Positions 1 to 7,761 of a stretch of 35,447 nucleotides of DNA are shown in pieces; the stretch's first letter is position 1; each line of letters opens with the position of its first letter. Made by a program: the position numbers and the translations under genes. Source of the stretch: Bryobacterales bacterium (GTDB lineage Bacteria; Acidobacteriota; Terriglobia; Bryobacterales; Bryobacteraceae). The notes under the pieces are model-generated. The model had not been told where the DNA came from and did no database searches. It saw only the letters and a program-made list of their open reading frames with translations. The DNA is taken from contig DNFG01000108.1 in assembly GCA_003487005.1 (NCBI GenBank), positions 1 through 35,447 on the forward strand. The letters run 5' to 3'.

Positions 1-595
1 CAGACGGCGTGGGAGAAAGTGAGGGTGCCGATGTCGAACCCTCCGCCCTTCCAGACCCCCTGATTCGGGGGCAGGAGCACCCGAATATCGGTTCGATCAG
101 GCGGCGGCGATCAAGCTCCGTCCGGAACCACTCCCCCCACTCCGGAAGCACCGGCATGCCAAACCGGACCGACAGCCGATGCAGCACGAAATCTGCATGT
201 TCATCGAAAAGTACGGTGCGCCGTGCGTCGCCGTTCGCCCCGAGGGTCGTTTCCATCAACTCGCGCGACAAAAGGACTATGTGTCGGACTGGCCGCTTTC
301 GACCGGGAATCTGCAGGGAGGAGCGGTAGATGGCGGGCTTCTCCCCCAAGCCGCCAATGAACTCCTCACCACCCACTGCGATCTGAAACCGGAGTCCTTC
401 GAGCGCCGCTGCGACTGTGGCGCCGATCTCCTGGTCACCACCGAACGCGGAGACCAGATGGAGTTGAGCCGAAGCGTGCGGCCCAGGCGCTCGCTCAGCA
501 ACGAGCCGATGGAGGTGAACCGAGACGCTCGTCACCGTATCCCGCGTCTGGCGCACAAAGGTCAGCTTGCCCATTCGCAGATGTGCGTTCTTCAT
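1..595 (-). CDS. Unknown protein, 3' end cut off by the window
   Basis: An open frame runs from an ATG at 593-595 to the left edge of the window without a stop (about 198 codons visible). The start MKNAHLRMGKLTFV is preceded by a GGAG about 9 bases upstream. It begins about 100 bases before the end of the upstream methyltransferase gene, an unusually long overlap; an internal ATG at 574 would shorten it slightly. The visible part has mixed helix/strand character, no signal peptide, no membrane segment, and no motif I recognise. The tail toward the window edge becomes Ser/Gly/Pro-rich. Its position right after the DUF6094-like gene suggests the two are co-transcribed. Function unknown. Confidence 0.6.
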   Translation of the reverse strand, partial: MKNAHLRMGKLTFVRQTRDTVTSVSVHLHRLVAERAPGPHASAQLHLVSAFGGDQEIGATVAAALEGLRFQIAVGGEEFIGGLGEKPAIYRSSLQIPGRKRPVRHIVLLSRELMETTLGANGDARRTVLFDEHADFVLHRLSVRFGMPVLPEWGEWFRTELDRRRLIEPIFGCSCPRIRGSGRAEGSTSAPSLSPTPS

Positions 596-1661
596 CGCGG
601 GTATCTCCGTTCTTCCTTGGGGCTGGCCGTTCCGTCAGAAGCTCGATGCGCCCATCCGCATACAGCAGCGTGAGCCGCTGTGAAAAGCGCTCCTTTTCGC
701 GGACGACGGTCGTATCGGCGCGCTCCCCCTCTTCCTCGATCCGGTCCACGACCTTGACGCTTTCCCAGTAGGCGACGTGCCGGTCCCCATCCGATCCAAA
801 GACGCCATTCAGCAACCCGCTCGTGCACAGCAAGCCGACGTGCCCCTTGTGCAGCGGGGTTAGCGGCCGCCCAGAGAACTCGGTCTTCGGAGCATGTGTG
901 ATGCGCTGAGCCTGCCGCCACGCCGGTGAGTTGTCGAGAAGGTCTTCAATAAGGTCGAGAGGTAACCCGCGGTACTCCAGTCGCGCCGGCGGCGTCGGAG
1001 GGACCGCGTACTGCCGGTCCGGTTCCTCTGGAAGCGGCGGGATTGCGTCGTACGACCGGGTGAGTTGCTGGAGTTTCCAGTTACCCTCGTTGACCGCCCG
1101 GTCGGTCATCCGCTCCCGCTCTTGGCGGGACCGGCGCACCCCGAAGAGCACGACCTGCCTGTAGGTGACCGATTCCGGTGCTGTCAGCCGGTAGATCGTC
1201 TTGTCGCGGAACTGGGTCGTGAGCGTGCCACGACAGTCGTAAACCCGGTCGTACGGCAGAACAAAGGCGAGCACCCCGCCCGGCTTCAACCACCGCGCCA
1301 CGTGCTCGAGGAACAACCGCTCCATCCGTTTGTTCTTGCCTTCGCCAATCTCGAAGTCGTACGGCGGATTCAGATAGAGCAGCGAAAACGATTCCACGGG
1401 AGCGTGCGTGTCGAACGCGCTGCCCTGGATTACCTCATCGAGGACATCGCGCGCTTCCGCAGCCCGGTACGCGTCGAGTTCGATTCCATAAGTGCGCACG
1501 CTGGCACATGCGGTGAGCACTGCGAGCGCCGCACCTGTGCCACTGCAGGGGTCCAGGGCCTCACACTGTTCCGCGGGAAATCGGACGAAGCGCCTCATTC
1601 GCTGCGCTTCGGATTCAGGTAACGGGTAGAAGCCGAGCTTCAGCCTTCCTTGAAATCGCAT
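495..1661 (-). CDS. DUF6094-like SAM-dependent methyltransferase
   Basis: A 388-aa protein with a class I methyltransferase core. A SAM-binding motif I (DPCSGTGAA, residues 37-45) is followed by an acidic loop (GIELDAY) and the catalytic NPPY at 98-101, the signature of N6-adenine/N4-cytosine or glutamine-amide methyltransferases. NPPY suggests DNA methylation, but no target-recognition domain is evident. The start MRFQGRLKLGFYPLP and overall layout match what I know of DUF6094 proteins, which are frequent on conjugative elements. The central part (about 190-300) is rich in Pro and charged residues. The last 30-35 residues are read in a frame that overlaps the next gene and look low in quality. 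A role in protecting the element from host restriction is possible but inferred. Confidence 0.75.
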   Translation of the reverse strand: MRFQGRLKLGFYPLPESEAQRMRRFVRFPAEQCEALDPCSGTGAALAVLTACASVRTYGIELDAYRAAEARDVLDEVIQGSAFDTHAPVESFSLLYLNPPYDFEIGEGKNKRMERLFLEHVARWLKPGGVLAFVLPYDRVYDCRGTLTTQFRDKTIYRLTAPESVTYRQVVLFGVRRSRQERERMTDRAVNEGNWKLQQLTRSYDAIPPLPEEPDRQYAVPPTPPARLEYRGLPLDLIEDLLDNSPAWRQAQRITHAPKTEFSGRPLTPLHKGHVGLLCTSGLLNGVFGSDGDRHVAYWESVKVVDRIEEEGERADTTVVREKERFSQRLTLLYADGRIELLTERPAPRKNGDTRDEERTSANGQADLCAPDAGYGDERLGSPPSARC

Positions 1662-1736
1662 CGATACACCGCCTTGCCAGACCCGTCCGCTGTTGTTGTG
1701 TCGGTTGTGACGCCTCTGACGGCCTAAGAACTTCGG

Positions 1737-1764
1737 CCATACCTTCAGAGCAGCTACGGTATGG
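1737..1764. repeat. Inverted repeat in the gap before the methyltransferase
   Basis: In the 164-base gap between the protease gene and the methyltransferase gene there is a perfect 7-base inverted repeat, CCATACC (1737-1743) and GGTATGG (1758-1764), separated by 14 bases. It lies about 75 bases upstream of the methyltransferase start and could be an operator or a small hairpin. No convincing -35/-10 pair was found beside it and there is no T tract to make it a terminator. The rest of the gap shows nothing further. Confidence 0.3.
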
Positions 1765-1825
1765 ACGCTGCGCCCTTACACAAGAGTAAGTTCCTTTAAG
1801 GCCGCGAACGTCTTTCACCTGCGAG

Positions 1826-2683
1826 CTATCTTGGCCAGCGGCGCCGATTCAAAGTGAAGTCGTCCGGGTCGAGATCCTCAAGCAACGTCTCTTGGTCATC
1901 TTCGATCGCGAAGGGCCTCGCTTTGTGGGCCCAGAGCAGGGTTAGGACGGCGTCGTAGTTGGGAAGCCTAATTGAATGCTCAAGTAAGGTATTGACGCGC
2001 TCCGCGGCCTGACGGTCAAGCCAAGCGTCCGGTCGCACCGGGGCAAGTTCCTCGGGCACTACCCCGCCATTGAAGATCCGGGCAGCGAACGAGCCGTTTG
2101 CCGGAAGGTCCGCGAGCGGGAGGAAAAAGGAAAACGAATCGCTGCGGACGAACCATCGGGCGCGGTTGTTAACACTCCAGACCATCGCACATGCGAGGTT
2201 CGTTAGCGTGAGAAAAGAGCGAGTTGTTGCGGTAAGGCTTGTTCCGAAGCCCGCTGCGACGCTCGACATCTGCGATAGAGAAGGGTCTGCAAGGTCGAAG
2301 CGTTTCCGCAAGACTGCGCTGGGCAGCAGCAGCTCGGCCGCGAACTCGTTGGCCTCAATCTCTGGCCGGTTCAGGTCCCTATCGAAACTCTCGATCTTCC
2401 TCTCCTCGCAGATGTTGCCCAGGTTCCGATGGTGCGGAATGACGAAGTGGCCTATTTCGTGCGCGATCGTAAAACGCTTGCGGGACGCCTCGCGGATGCT
2501 TGCCTTCACTGCGACGATGCCCTTCTGGCCTGCCTTGCTGCGGATCAATGCGCCATCGAAGCCCCGCGCTGGCACCTCGCGTATCCTCAAGCCAAGCTCC
2601 CGGCAGAGCGCCTCGAGATCGGGTGCGGCCGTCTTCGCAAATTTCTGGGCGACATAATTGGCGAGCTGGGCAGCAGGTGTCAC
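1826..2683 (-). CDS. ImmA/IrrE-type metallopeptidase
   Basis: A 285-aa protein with the zinc metalloprotease motif HEIGH (residues 75-79) followed by the family-typical segment ANEFAAELLLP (111-121), which supplies the third zinc ligand from a nearby Glu. This combination defines the ImmA/IrrE (COG2856) family, whose members cleave regulators: ImmA cuts the ICEBs1 repressor and IrrE/PprI cuts DdrO. The C-terminal 150 residues form a substrate-sensing region I cannot assign. The start is a GTG at 2683 whose TGA-overlap (GTGA) with the upstream acidic-protein gene implies translational coupling. It is the last gene of a three-gene operon headed by a sigma-like factor, so cleavage of one of its two operon partners is an attractive inference. 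Confidence 0.9.
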   Translation of the reverse strand: MTPAAQLANYVAQKFAKTAAPDLEALCRELGLRIREVPARGFDGALIRSKAGQKGIVAVKASIREASRKRFTIAHEIGHFVIPHHRNLGNICEERKIESFDRDLNRPEIEANEFAAELLLPSAVLRKRFDLADPSLSQMSSVAAGFGTSLTATTRSFLTLTNLACAMVWSVNNRARWFVRSDSFSFFLPLADLPANGSFAARIFNGGVVPEELAPVRPDAWLDRQAAERVNTLLEHSIRLPNYDAVLTLLWAHKARPFAIEDDQETLLEDLDPDDFTLNRRRWPR

Positions 2684-3129
2684 TTCTTACCTTCATCATC
2701 ATCAGCATCCCAGTCCTCTCGGAGCTCGTCAGTCAACTCGTCGATGATACCCTGGTCGTCCGCATCAAGTTCTCCGTCCCGGTTGCGGTAGGCGTATCCG
2801 GGATCACTCACGGCCCCCGTGAACGGCGCCGACAGCGCATCTACAATCTGGCGGAGTTTCGATGGCCCTAGGTTGTCAAGACTCTTCACGTCCCGGGTGG
2901 CGTCGAGCGCGGCCTGTATGTGGTCCGGAGGCAGACGGTTTTGGGTGCGGTATTCGACCGCAGCCTCTTCAGCGAGCCGGTGAATGATAGCCGCCGGGTC
3001 CGTGCCGGGAGCGAGGGCCTCGAATATCATGTCGAGGTCTTCATCGGCCATCTCATCCGAAGTGCCGAAGAGCTTGTCCAGGAGGTCACGCTCTGGGTTT
3101 GGTTGATTTGGCTGCTTGTCGCGCGGCAT
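2680..3129 (-). CDS. Small acidic protein between sigma factor and protease
   Basis: A 149-aa, strongly acidic protein with no membrane segment or signal peptide and no family I recognise. The N-terminus is Gln/Asn/Pro-rich, residues 20-110 look helical (EDLDMIFEAL, IIHRLAEEAAVEYR), and the C-terminus is a run of Asp/Glu ending DADDDEGKK. The start follows AAAGGAAC. It overlaps the upstream sigma-like gene by 44 bases and the downstream protease gene by 4 bases, so the three are one operon. An anti-sigma factor or a substrate of the protease would fit this position, but the sequence shows no anti-sigma domain; this is inference only. Confidence 0.8.
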   Translation of the reverse strand: MPRDKQPNQPNPERDLLDKLFGTSDEMADEDLDMIFEALAPGTDPAAIIHRLAEEAAVEYRTQNRLPPDHIQAALDATRDVKSLDNLGPSKLRQIVDALSAPFTGAVSDPGYAYRNRDGELDADDQGIIDELTDELREDWDADDDEGKK

Positions 3130-3664
3130 AGAGTTCCTTTACCCCATCGATGGCGAGCAGACGCTCTTTCATCTTCGAGACCTGACGGGGTGTCTTGTCG
3201 AGTATCTGTCCAAGTTCCTGATTGACGTTGGGGCCGCCCTCAACGAGTTCGGCCGCGGTGATGAGATCCTGCAACTCGGAATCGCCTTTCACCAGGCTGT
3301 AGAGCGCATCTTTAATGCTGAGCTTCGCTCTTTCAGGAGCCGTTGTGCCAGCACCCTTCCGCTCTGGCGAAGAAAAGTCCGGGTCATCGACGGAACCGCC
3401 CACATGCTGTTGCCGGCGCAAGCGGTCCACGAGCTTATTGTGCACAACAGTGCCTAGGTAGGTTTCGAGCTTGCCCTTGCTTTCCTTCCAACCGAGGCCG
3501 TTCGGCGATCTATAGAAATCCTTCAAAACCTCGGCGACAACGTCCTCGCAGTCCTGTCCGCCGTCAAAAGTATCCGGCCCCCGGTAACGTCGGAGGATGC
3601 CGGTCGCCTGGACAAGCAGCACTTTATAGAGCCGGGTCCAGTCTATGTTCTGGAAGCGATTCAC
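3086..3664 (-). CDS. Sigma-70-like (ECF type) transcription factor
   Basis: A 192-aa protein with the two-domain layout of small sigma factors. Residues 10-86 resemble region 2, with the acidic DCEDVVAEVLKDFY patch (38-51) and the basic helix ETYLGTVVHNKLVDRLRR (67-84) that normally binds the -10 element. Residues 145-172 (NQELGQILDKTPRQVSKMKE) resemble the region 4 helix-turn-helix for the -35 element. Length is normal for an ECF sigma factor. The start is a GTG at 3664. It heads an operon with an acidic protein and an ImmA-type protease, an arrangement suggesting control by proteolysis rather than by a membrane anti-sigma factor. Promoter targets are not identifiable here. Confidence 0.75.
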   Translation of the reverse strand: MNRFQNIDWTRLYKVLLVQATGILRRYRGPDTFDGGQDCEDVVAEVLKDFYRSPNGLGWKESKGKLETYLGTVVHNKLVDRLRRQQHVGGSVDDPDFSSPERKGAGTTAPERAKLSIKDALYSLVKGDSELQDLITAAELVEGGPNVNQELGQILDKTPRQVSKMKERLLAIDGVKELYAARQAAKSTKPRA

Positions 3665-3837
3665 CGTCGGTCACTTTCCCTGGGGGTGGCGTGGTTTATG
3701 TCTGGCGTCCCTTCCACTGCTTTATACGAACAGCCTGCCCCCGGTTTACCCAAGATATTTTGCGCGATCCGGGGAAACGCGGATGCCCTGGTTCGAAAGA
3801 CCAATAGGAGCTGCTGTAGAAGGCAGTCCCTGAGGAC

Positions 3838-3875
3838 ATCGCTTTCAACGGCGATTATCGCCTCGGATCGCTTTC
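3838..3875. promoter_or_regulatory. Palindrome flanked by direct repeats in the divergent intergenic region
   Basis: The 232-base region between the sigma-like gene (minus) and the lamin-tail gene (plus) contains the palindrome GGCGATTATCGCC (3850-3862), bracketed by two copies of ATCGCTTTC (3838-3846 and 3867-3875). It sits 22-59 bases upstream of the lamin-tail start, so it could be an operator for that gene or for both. A TATAAA-like element lies near 3720 on the minus-strand side, but no convincing -35 box pairs with it. Regulatory role is inferred from symmetry and position. Confidence 0.35.
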
Positions 3876-3896
3876 GAAAAAGGACATCAACCAATT

Positions 3897-4388
3897 ATGG
3901 CTTTGCAGATCATGCGGATCAAACCCAATCCGGCGGGTAAAGACCGGAGTCGGTATGGGCAGTCGAGTGCTGCGCAGTTGGCAGCGGAATGGGTGGACTT
4001 TCAGAACACCAGTTCTGTAGCGGTCGACCTCGCTCCTGTAGAACTGTGGCACCAGGCTTACCATCACGGGCAGAATCCCACTTGGGAGAAAGTCACGACA
4101 TTCTCCGGTACGCTGGCTCCGGGCAAAAATGTGCGAGTCCACTCTGGTAGCGGCCCAGAAAGCATTATCCGCGATGACGACCGACGTGGCGCCGACTATC
4201 ATGTCTTTACCGGGAAGAACTACATCTGGAACAACAAAGAAGGCGACACGCCAGCGCTGTTCAATAGGGTCACGGAAGTAACATTGGATTCGGCCAGCTA
4301 CGACCCCAACCCTCCCGAAGGAGAGGTACTCGTACGGAGCGGCAACAAACTGGTGCCGGCTAGGACTGTGTCGTACAGCTACCGTTAA
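3897..4388 (+). CDS. Lone lamin tail domain (LTD) protein
   Basis: A 163-aa protein that is almost entirely one immunoglobulin-like lamin tail domain. The family pattern is visible: EWVDFQNTSSVAVDL (31-45, the usual E.VEIYN.....VDL), a turn LAPGKNVRVHSG (73-84, the usual LAPG...V), YIWNNKEGDTPALF (109-122, the usual .WNN.GDTA.L), and a final DSASY strand (131-135). Bacterial LTDs are normally parts of secreted or surface enzymes, whereas this one has no signal peptide and no partner domain, so it appears cytoplasmic. The start follows AAAGGAC. It is the only plus-strand gene outside the defence block and is flanked by convergent and divergent neighbours, so it is its own unit. Function unknown. 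Confidence 0.75.
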   Translation: MALQIMRIKPNPAGKDRSRYGQSSAAQLAAEWVDFQNTSSVAVDLAPVELWHQAYHHGQNPTWEKVTTFSGTLAPGKNVRVHSGSGPESIIRDDDRRGADYHVFTGKNYIWNNKEGDTPALFNRVTEVTLDSASYDPNPPEGEVLVRSGNKLVPARTVSYSYR

Positions 4389-4516
4389 CCGGAGAAGCGC
4401 CAGGTTCTTCGTCCATTGGGGCGATACAAGCTGAGATAGAAAGCTCGCAGTCGGCTGAACGATTGTCGCCCCTGCGAGTCGCGCTTCGCGCAAGTTGAGC
4501 CTTGGGGAGTCGCCGG

Positions 4517-4530
4517 CCAACCAGAGTTGG
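4517..4530. terminator. Small hairpin between convergent genes
   Basis: CCAAC (4517-4521) and GTTGG (4526-4530) form a stem with a 4-base loop, extendable by a G-T pair on each side. It lies immediately beyond the stop of the minus-strand CxxC gene and about 130 bases beyond the plus-strand lamin-tail gene, the expected place for a shared terminator. There is only a short T-rich trail (TCTCT) on the plus side, so the call is weak. Confidence 0.25.
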
Positions 4531-4533
4531 TCT

Positions 4534-4842
4534 CTAGGCAATGATCATGGCCGATCCCACTCGATTCCTGAAGAACATCGTGTGGAAGGCGCGGATCTGG
4601 GCCCGGAGTTCCGATTCGGCACTCTTCATCTCCGGTTGGCGCTCCAGGAGTGTCACCAGTGACCGCTCGGTGAGTTCCGCATGCCGGCCAGATTCGATGA
4701 GACCGTGGCAAATCGGGCACGCGGCCCAGTCGCCGACGCTTTCGCCGACGATGCCCTCGAAAACGTAGGCCGCGAATGTGCGCGCCGGGTAGACCCAGGT
4801 GACGTTCGGGCTGGAACAGAAATCGCAAATGGACTTGGGCAT
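4534..4842 (-). CDS. Small protein with two CxxC knuckles
   Basis: A 102-aa protein with CDFC (residues 6-9) and CPIC (42-45), a spacing expected for a single four-cysteine zinc-binding site. Between them is a short hydrophobic segment (YVFEGIVGESVGDWAA) that looks like a folded core rather than a membrane helix. The second half is helical and charged. The start follows GGGAGG. It is the last gene of the replication/repair block, just downstream of the HD-like gene. I do not recognise the family; a nucleic-acid-binding or structural role is only suggested by the zinc knuckles. Confidence 0.7.
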   Translation of the reverse strand: MPKSICDFCSSPNVTWVYPARTFAAYVFEGIVGESVGDWAACPICHGLIESGRHAELTERSLVTLLERQPEMKSAESELRAQIRAFHTMFFRNRVGSAMIIA

Positions 4843-4868
4843 GTGCCGCCTCCCTGAACCTTGTGGAA

Positions 4869-5468
4869 TTAGTTGGAATGGCTACTCGGGACCGCGGCAG
4901 TCAGGCTTGCGCGGACCTCGATGAACTCGACCGCCTGGTCGCGGTGCCGGTCCACCCAGCGCAACGTGTAGGACTGAAGCCCGCGCAACCAGCGCCGCTC
5001 GTCGCCCGAGTTCAGGTCGGCGAGTTCGTCGGCCGTGAAGCCGGTGTCGCCGGCCTGCCGGTCACGCGAGCGCTCCATGTACTCGGCGAGTTCGCCGGTC
5101 CAGCGCGCCATGGGCAGGTACAACCATGCCGGGGTCAGCGCGAATGCGAGTTTGTCGGCCAGACAAAGCCGACTGATCGGCAGTCCGGTTCGCCGGCACC
5201 AGTAACGGGAGTGGCGGAAGCACTCGCTTTCCCACTTCGGCCCGAAGAGACGACCCATGATCCGGGCGCCCAACACAACGTGTTTCTCGCCTTCCTCTCC
5301 GTCCATCTGGGTGCAGAAGGCATAGCCGAGGTCATGAAGCCCGAATGCCGCCCACAGCCTCGGGTCCCACGGGAAGCCGTAGAGCTTGGTCCACCCCCAA
5401 GCGACAAAGAAAGGATGCAGCGCGAGGCAGTGCGCGCCGCCAAGCAAACTCTTGAGACCTACGCGCAT
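4869..5468 (-). CDS. HD-domain-like putative phosphohydrolase
   Basis: I place the start at the ATG at 5468 (MRVGLKSLLGG), which follows GAGGAGGAGG; the frame is open further upstream but that part reads as noncoding and overlaps the preceding gene. The 199-aa product shows the metal-ligand order of the HD superfamily: HD at 45-46 in AFGLHDLGYAF, His63 in EKHVVLGARIM, His86 in FRHSRYW and Asp105 in LCLADKLAF. HD proteins are nucleotide or phosphoester hydrolases. The domain match is by pattern only and lacks the first His of the canonical motif in an obvious place. It sits 20 bases after a small membrane-protein gene in the replication block. Substrate unknown. Confidence 0.65.
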   Translation of the reverse strand: MRVGLKSLLGGAHCLALHPFFVAWGWTKLYGFPWDPRLWAAFGLHDLGYAFCTQMDGEEGEKHVVLGARIMGRLFGPKWESECFRHSRYWCRRTGLPISRLCLADKLAFALTPAWLYLPMARWTGELAEYMERSRDRQAGDTGFTADELADLNSGDERRWLRGLQSYTLRWVDRHRDQAVEFIEVRASLTAAVPSSHSN

Positions 5469-5488
5469 GGCCTCCTCCTCTGAGCCAC

Positions 5489-5698
5489 CTAGCGAGAAGC
5501 GACTTCTTCTCGCTCTTCCTCTGCTGCAACTCGCTGAGATCTCCCTGCCGAACGGCCGGTGGTGAGCCTTTCGTACAAGGGCCACAGCAAGAGCGTGCCC
5601 GTAATTGCGCCAACGAGAGTGCCGAGTTCGTTCGCCCTCCCGGACAGGACTGCGATCAGGAACAGAAACAGACAGATCTTGCGGCTCAGTTGTTGCAT
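5489..5698 (-). CDS. Small membrane protein
   Basis: A 69-aa protein with two hydrophobic helices, about residues 8-20 (ICLFLFLIAVLSG) and 25-42 (LGTLVGAITGTLLLWPLY), followed by a charged cytoplasmic tail rich in Arg and Glu. The start follows GAGGTCACTC. It lies 9 bases after the preceding gene and 20 before the HD-like gene, so it is co-transcribed with them. No family recognised. Confidence 0.6.
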   Translation of the reverse strand: MQQLSRKICLFLFLIAVLSGRANELGTLVGAITGTLLLWPLYERLTTGRSAGRSQRVAAEEEREEVASR

Positions 5699-5707
5699 GA
5701 GTGACCT

Positions 5708-6298
5708 CTATGAAGCGGCGCTGATCGGCGCGGGCCGTTCGACTAGCGCGTGAGTATGCCGGCAATTGATGCAAGTCACGCCTGTCGTGACCAGGCGAAC
5801 CGCATCAACGTACCGCTCGGGTATCGGCCGGACTTCGCCGGACCGGCTGAAGAATTCGGGCGTGAGCCCCTGCTGCCGGAGTTCAGGCGACAGTTGCCCA
5901 TCGACGCCGCGATACACAACGGTGGAGAGAACCGGCGGGCGCTTCATTTCCTGAATCGGACCAAGTCGGTGCGCGGCGATCAACAGTTGATAGGTCTGAT
6001 CGCAGCGCGCCATCTCGACGGAAAGGAGTTCGTCGGCCACCGTCACGGCATGCACGCCGCTCGCGGTGATGCGGTCCAACCGCTGGAGCCAGGGTAAGCG
6101 GTCGCCGCTCATGGCGAAGAAGCCGATGTATCGGCCGATGTCTTTTGAGGCACCACCGCTCTCTACCGCGCGCAGCACCCAGCGGCCAGTGCGCGCCTGG
6201 CGCTCCGCGGTCGCCCAGGTCTGACAGTAAATACCAGCACCTTCAAGCCGCCTCAAGAACGGCTTCGGCAGGACAAGGCGTGGCGTGCGAGCATTCAT
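5708..6298 (-). CDS. Unknown protein with C-terminal CxxC/HxH site
   Basis: The start is the ATG at 6298 (MNARTPRLVLPKPF), which overlaps the stop of the primase gene as ATGA; longer readings extend through the primase in another frame and are not credible. The product is 196 aa. The only recognisable local feature is a likely metal site near the C-terminus, GVTCINCRHTHALVERP, with two Cys and two His. Its tight coupling to the primase suggests a role in element replication, but I recognise no domain. Confidence 0.7.
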   Translation of the reverse strand: MNARTPRLVLPKPFLRRLEGAGIYCQTWATAERQARTGRWVLRAVESGGASKDIGRYIGFFAMSGDRLPWLQRLDRITASGVHAVTVADELLSVEMARCDQTYQLLIAAHRLGPIQEMKRPPVLSTVVYRGVDGQLSPELRQQGLTPEFFSRSGEVRPIPERYVDAVRLVTTGVTCINCRHTHALVERPAPISAAS

Positions 6299-7254
6299 CG
6301 GGACACCGCCTTGGTGACAGCCGCAGGCAAGGGCGCGCCGAGGGCCGCGCGGATCTGCTCTTTCGTGCATCCCGCCCAGCAGAGGTACTTCCAAGGCTCT
6401 TCCACAGAAATCGCCAGGTTGTCCTGGGCACGGTCGTGTCCGGCAGCGGCACACGACGGGCATTGGGTCACCCAATTGCGGCCCACGCGCCGCCGTACCT
6501 CCACGTAATCGAGGATTTGAAAGCATGGGCGGTCCGTGGCTGGCGGTCCAACGTGCACTGGTTCGGGTTCTGACTCCGCAGGAACCGTTGCAACCAATTC
6601 GGCCAGTTGCGATTCGCTGACGCGCCGCAGCGACCTCAGGTACTCCATCTGAGCAACCAAGTTGTACGCCGCTCCGTAGAACCAGTACCGCTTCCCGGCG
6701 GCACGATGCACACCAAGAGGTCCGCGAATCGCGTTCCCAAATTGTCCGTCCGGCACTCGATCCTGTTTGGGAAAGAGCTCGATGCCCTCCGTGTTGCCGG
6801 AACCCTTCACTTCCACCGAGAGTTTTCCCGCCAGGTGACGGATGTAGATGCGCGCCTGTTTCGCCGGAACGGGTGACTCGAAGAGGATCCACAGATGACC
6901 ACCGCGGCGGCTCTGCTCCAGCGCAGCCTGAATACCTGCCTGCCCCAGTTCGAACTGGAGTTTTAGCAGGTCTTCGAGCGCGCGGCGGTAGTCGGCGTCA
7001 ATCGCCATCCACTTGACACGCTGCGTCTGCGGATTGATGGCGTACAGCCCCAGCGTGATCCGGCCTTCGAGGTGCCGTTGGATGTCCCACGCGGTGAGTT
7101 CGGCCTCGGCGCCGTTCTTCTTTGGGCGGTAGTAATAATGTCGGCCGCTCGCCGTGTGCGGCGTATCCGATTGGCGGGTGTATGCGCGGCGGTTCACAAA
7201 CCACCGCGCATACTCTGTCGCCAATTCCGGCGTTGCACGAAGCAGGTCCGGCAT
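6295..7254 (-). CDS. Archaeo-eukaryotic-type primase with zinc finger
   Basis: A 319-aa protein with the three AEP primase motifs: MAIDAD (83-88, two metal-binding Asp), SRRGGHLWILFE (115-126, the sxH nucleotide-binding motif) and GIELFPKQ (157-164, third acidic motif). The front part (RHYYYRPKKNG, LYAINPQTQRVKW) matches the primase domain known from TOTE conflict systems and mobile elements. A C-terminal zinc finger follows: C265, C268 and probably H273, then C292 and C296 (CPSC...LCWAGC), reminiscent of CHC2 primase fingers. No helicase is fused. It is coupled by ATGA to the next gene and lies 50 bases after a small gene. It probably primes DNA synthesis for the element during replication or after transfer. 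Confidence 0.85.
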   Translation of the reverse strand: MPDLLRATPELATEYARWFVNRRAYTRQSDTPHTASGRHYYYRPKKNGAEAELTAWDIQRHLEGRITLGLYAINPQTQRVKWMAIDADYRRALEDLLKLQFELGQAGIQAALEQSRRGGHLWILFESPVPAKQARIYIRHLAGKLSVEVKGSGNTEGIELFPKQDRVPDGQFGNAIRGPLGVHRAAGKRYWFYGAAYNLVAQMEYLRSLRRVSESQLAELVATVPAESEPEPVHVGPPATDRPCFQILDYVEVRRRVGRNWVTQCPSCAAAGHDRAQDNLAISVEEPWKYLCWAGCTKEQIRAALGAPLPAAVTKAVSR

Positions 7255-7303
7255 AGCCTCTGTTTACTCCCGATCCTGGAAATGCCAAAGCCAGTTCCCG
7301 TCG

Positions 7304-7654
7304 TTAGTGCAGCGTCGCGATCTCCGAGGGGTTCTCGGCGAAACGGAGCAGGCCAAACTCGCGGATCTTCTCGCGCATCTGGCTGACTCCGTACCCGCCG
7401 AAGACGCCATCGGCGAGTTCGAGCAGCCAGAACTGGCCGCGCTTGCGGTCGTAGACGTAGAATTCGCCGGAGTGATCGTCGCCCGGAGCCATCACGAACA
7501 GCAGCACGCCGCGCGCGAACTCGACCCAGTGAGCGACCACGCCCTCGCCGAAAGCGAGGAAGCGGGCAACGATTTCAGCAATGTCGTGCTGCTGGCGGAG
7601 GTTCAGATCCTTGGTCGAAACCACCGAGCAGGCGATGACGGGTTGCGGATTCAT
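7304..7654 (-). CDS. Unknown 116-aa protein
   Basis: A 116-aa soluble protein between the Rad52-like gene and the primase gene. It reads as a compact alpha/beta fold with strands such as VLLFVMAP and GEFYVYDRKRGQFWLLEL and a C-terminal helical part (VSQMREKIREFGLL). The start MNPQPV is preceded by AAAGGA 8 bases upstream; a second ATG lies 9 bases earlier but is out of frame. No domain recognised. Position implies a replication or repair accessory role, which is inference. Confidence 0.75.
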   Translation of the reverse strand: MNPQPVIACSVVSTKDLNLRQQHDIAEIVARFLAFGEGVVAHWVEFARGVLLFVMAPGDDHSGEFYVYDRKRGQFWLLELADGVFGGYGVSQMREKIREFGLLRFAENPSEIATLH

Positions 7655-7761
7655 GGTTCATGTCCTTTCTTCTGTGAGCTTCAGGAGTGTGCAGGCGCAG
7701 AGACACTGCGCCCCGCAGGTATCGGAGATGTCGGGAGGGAGGGTGCCGTCGGAAGGAGGGA

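Noticed and set aside
3855..4541. 228-codon minus-strand open frame opposite the lamin-tail gene
   Set aside because: The plus-strand frame shows lamin-tail motifs; the minus frame has none and its length follows from GC composition.
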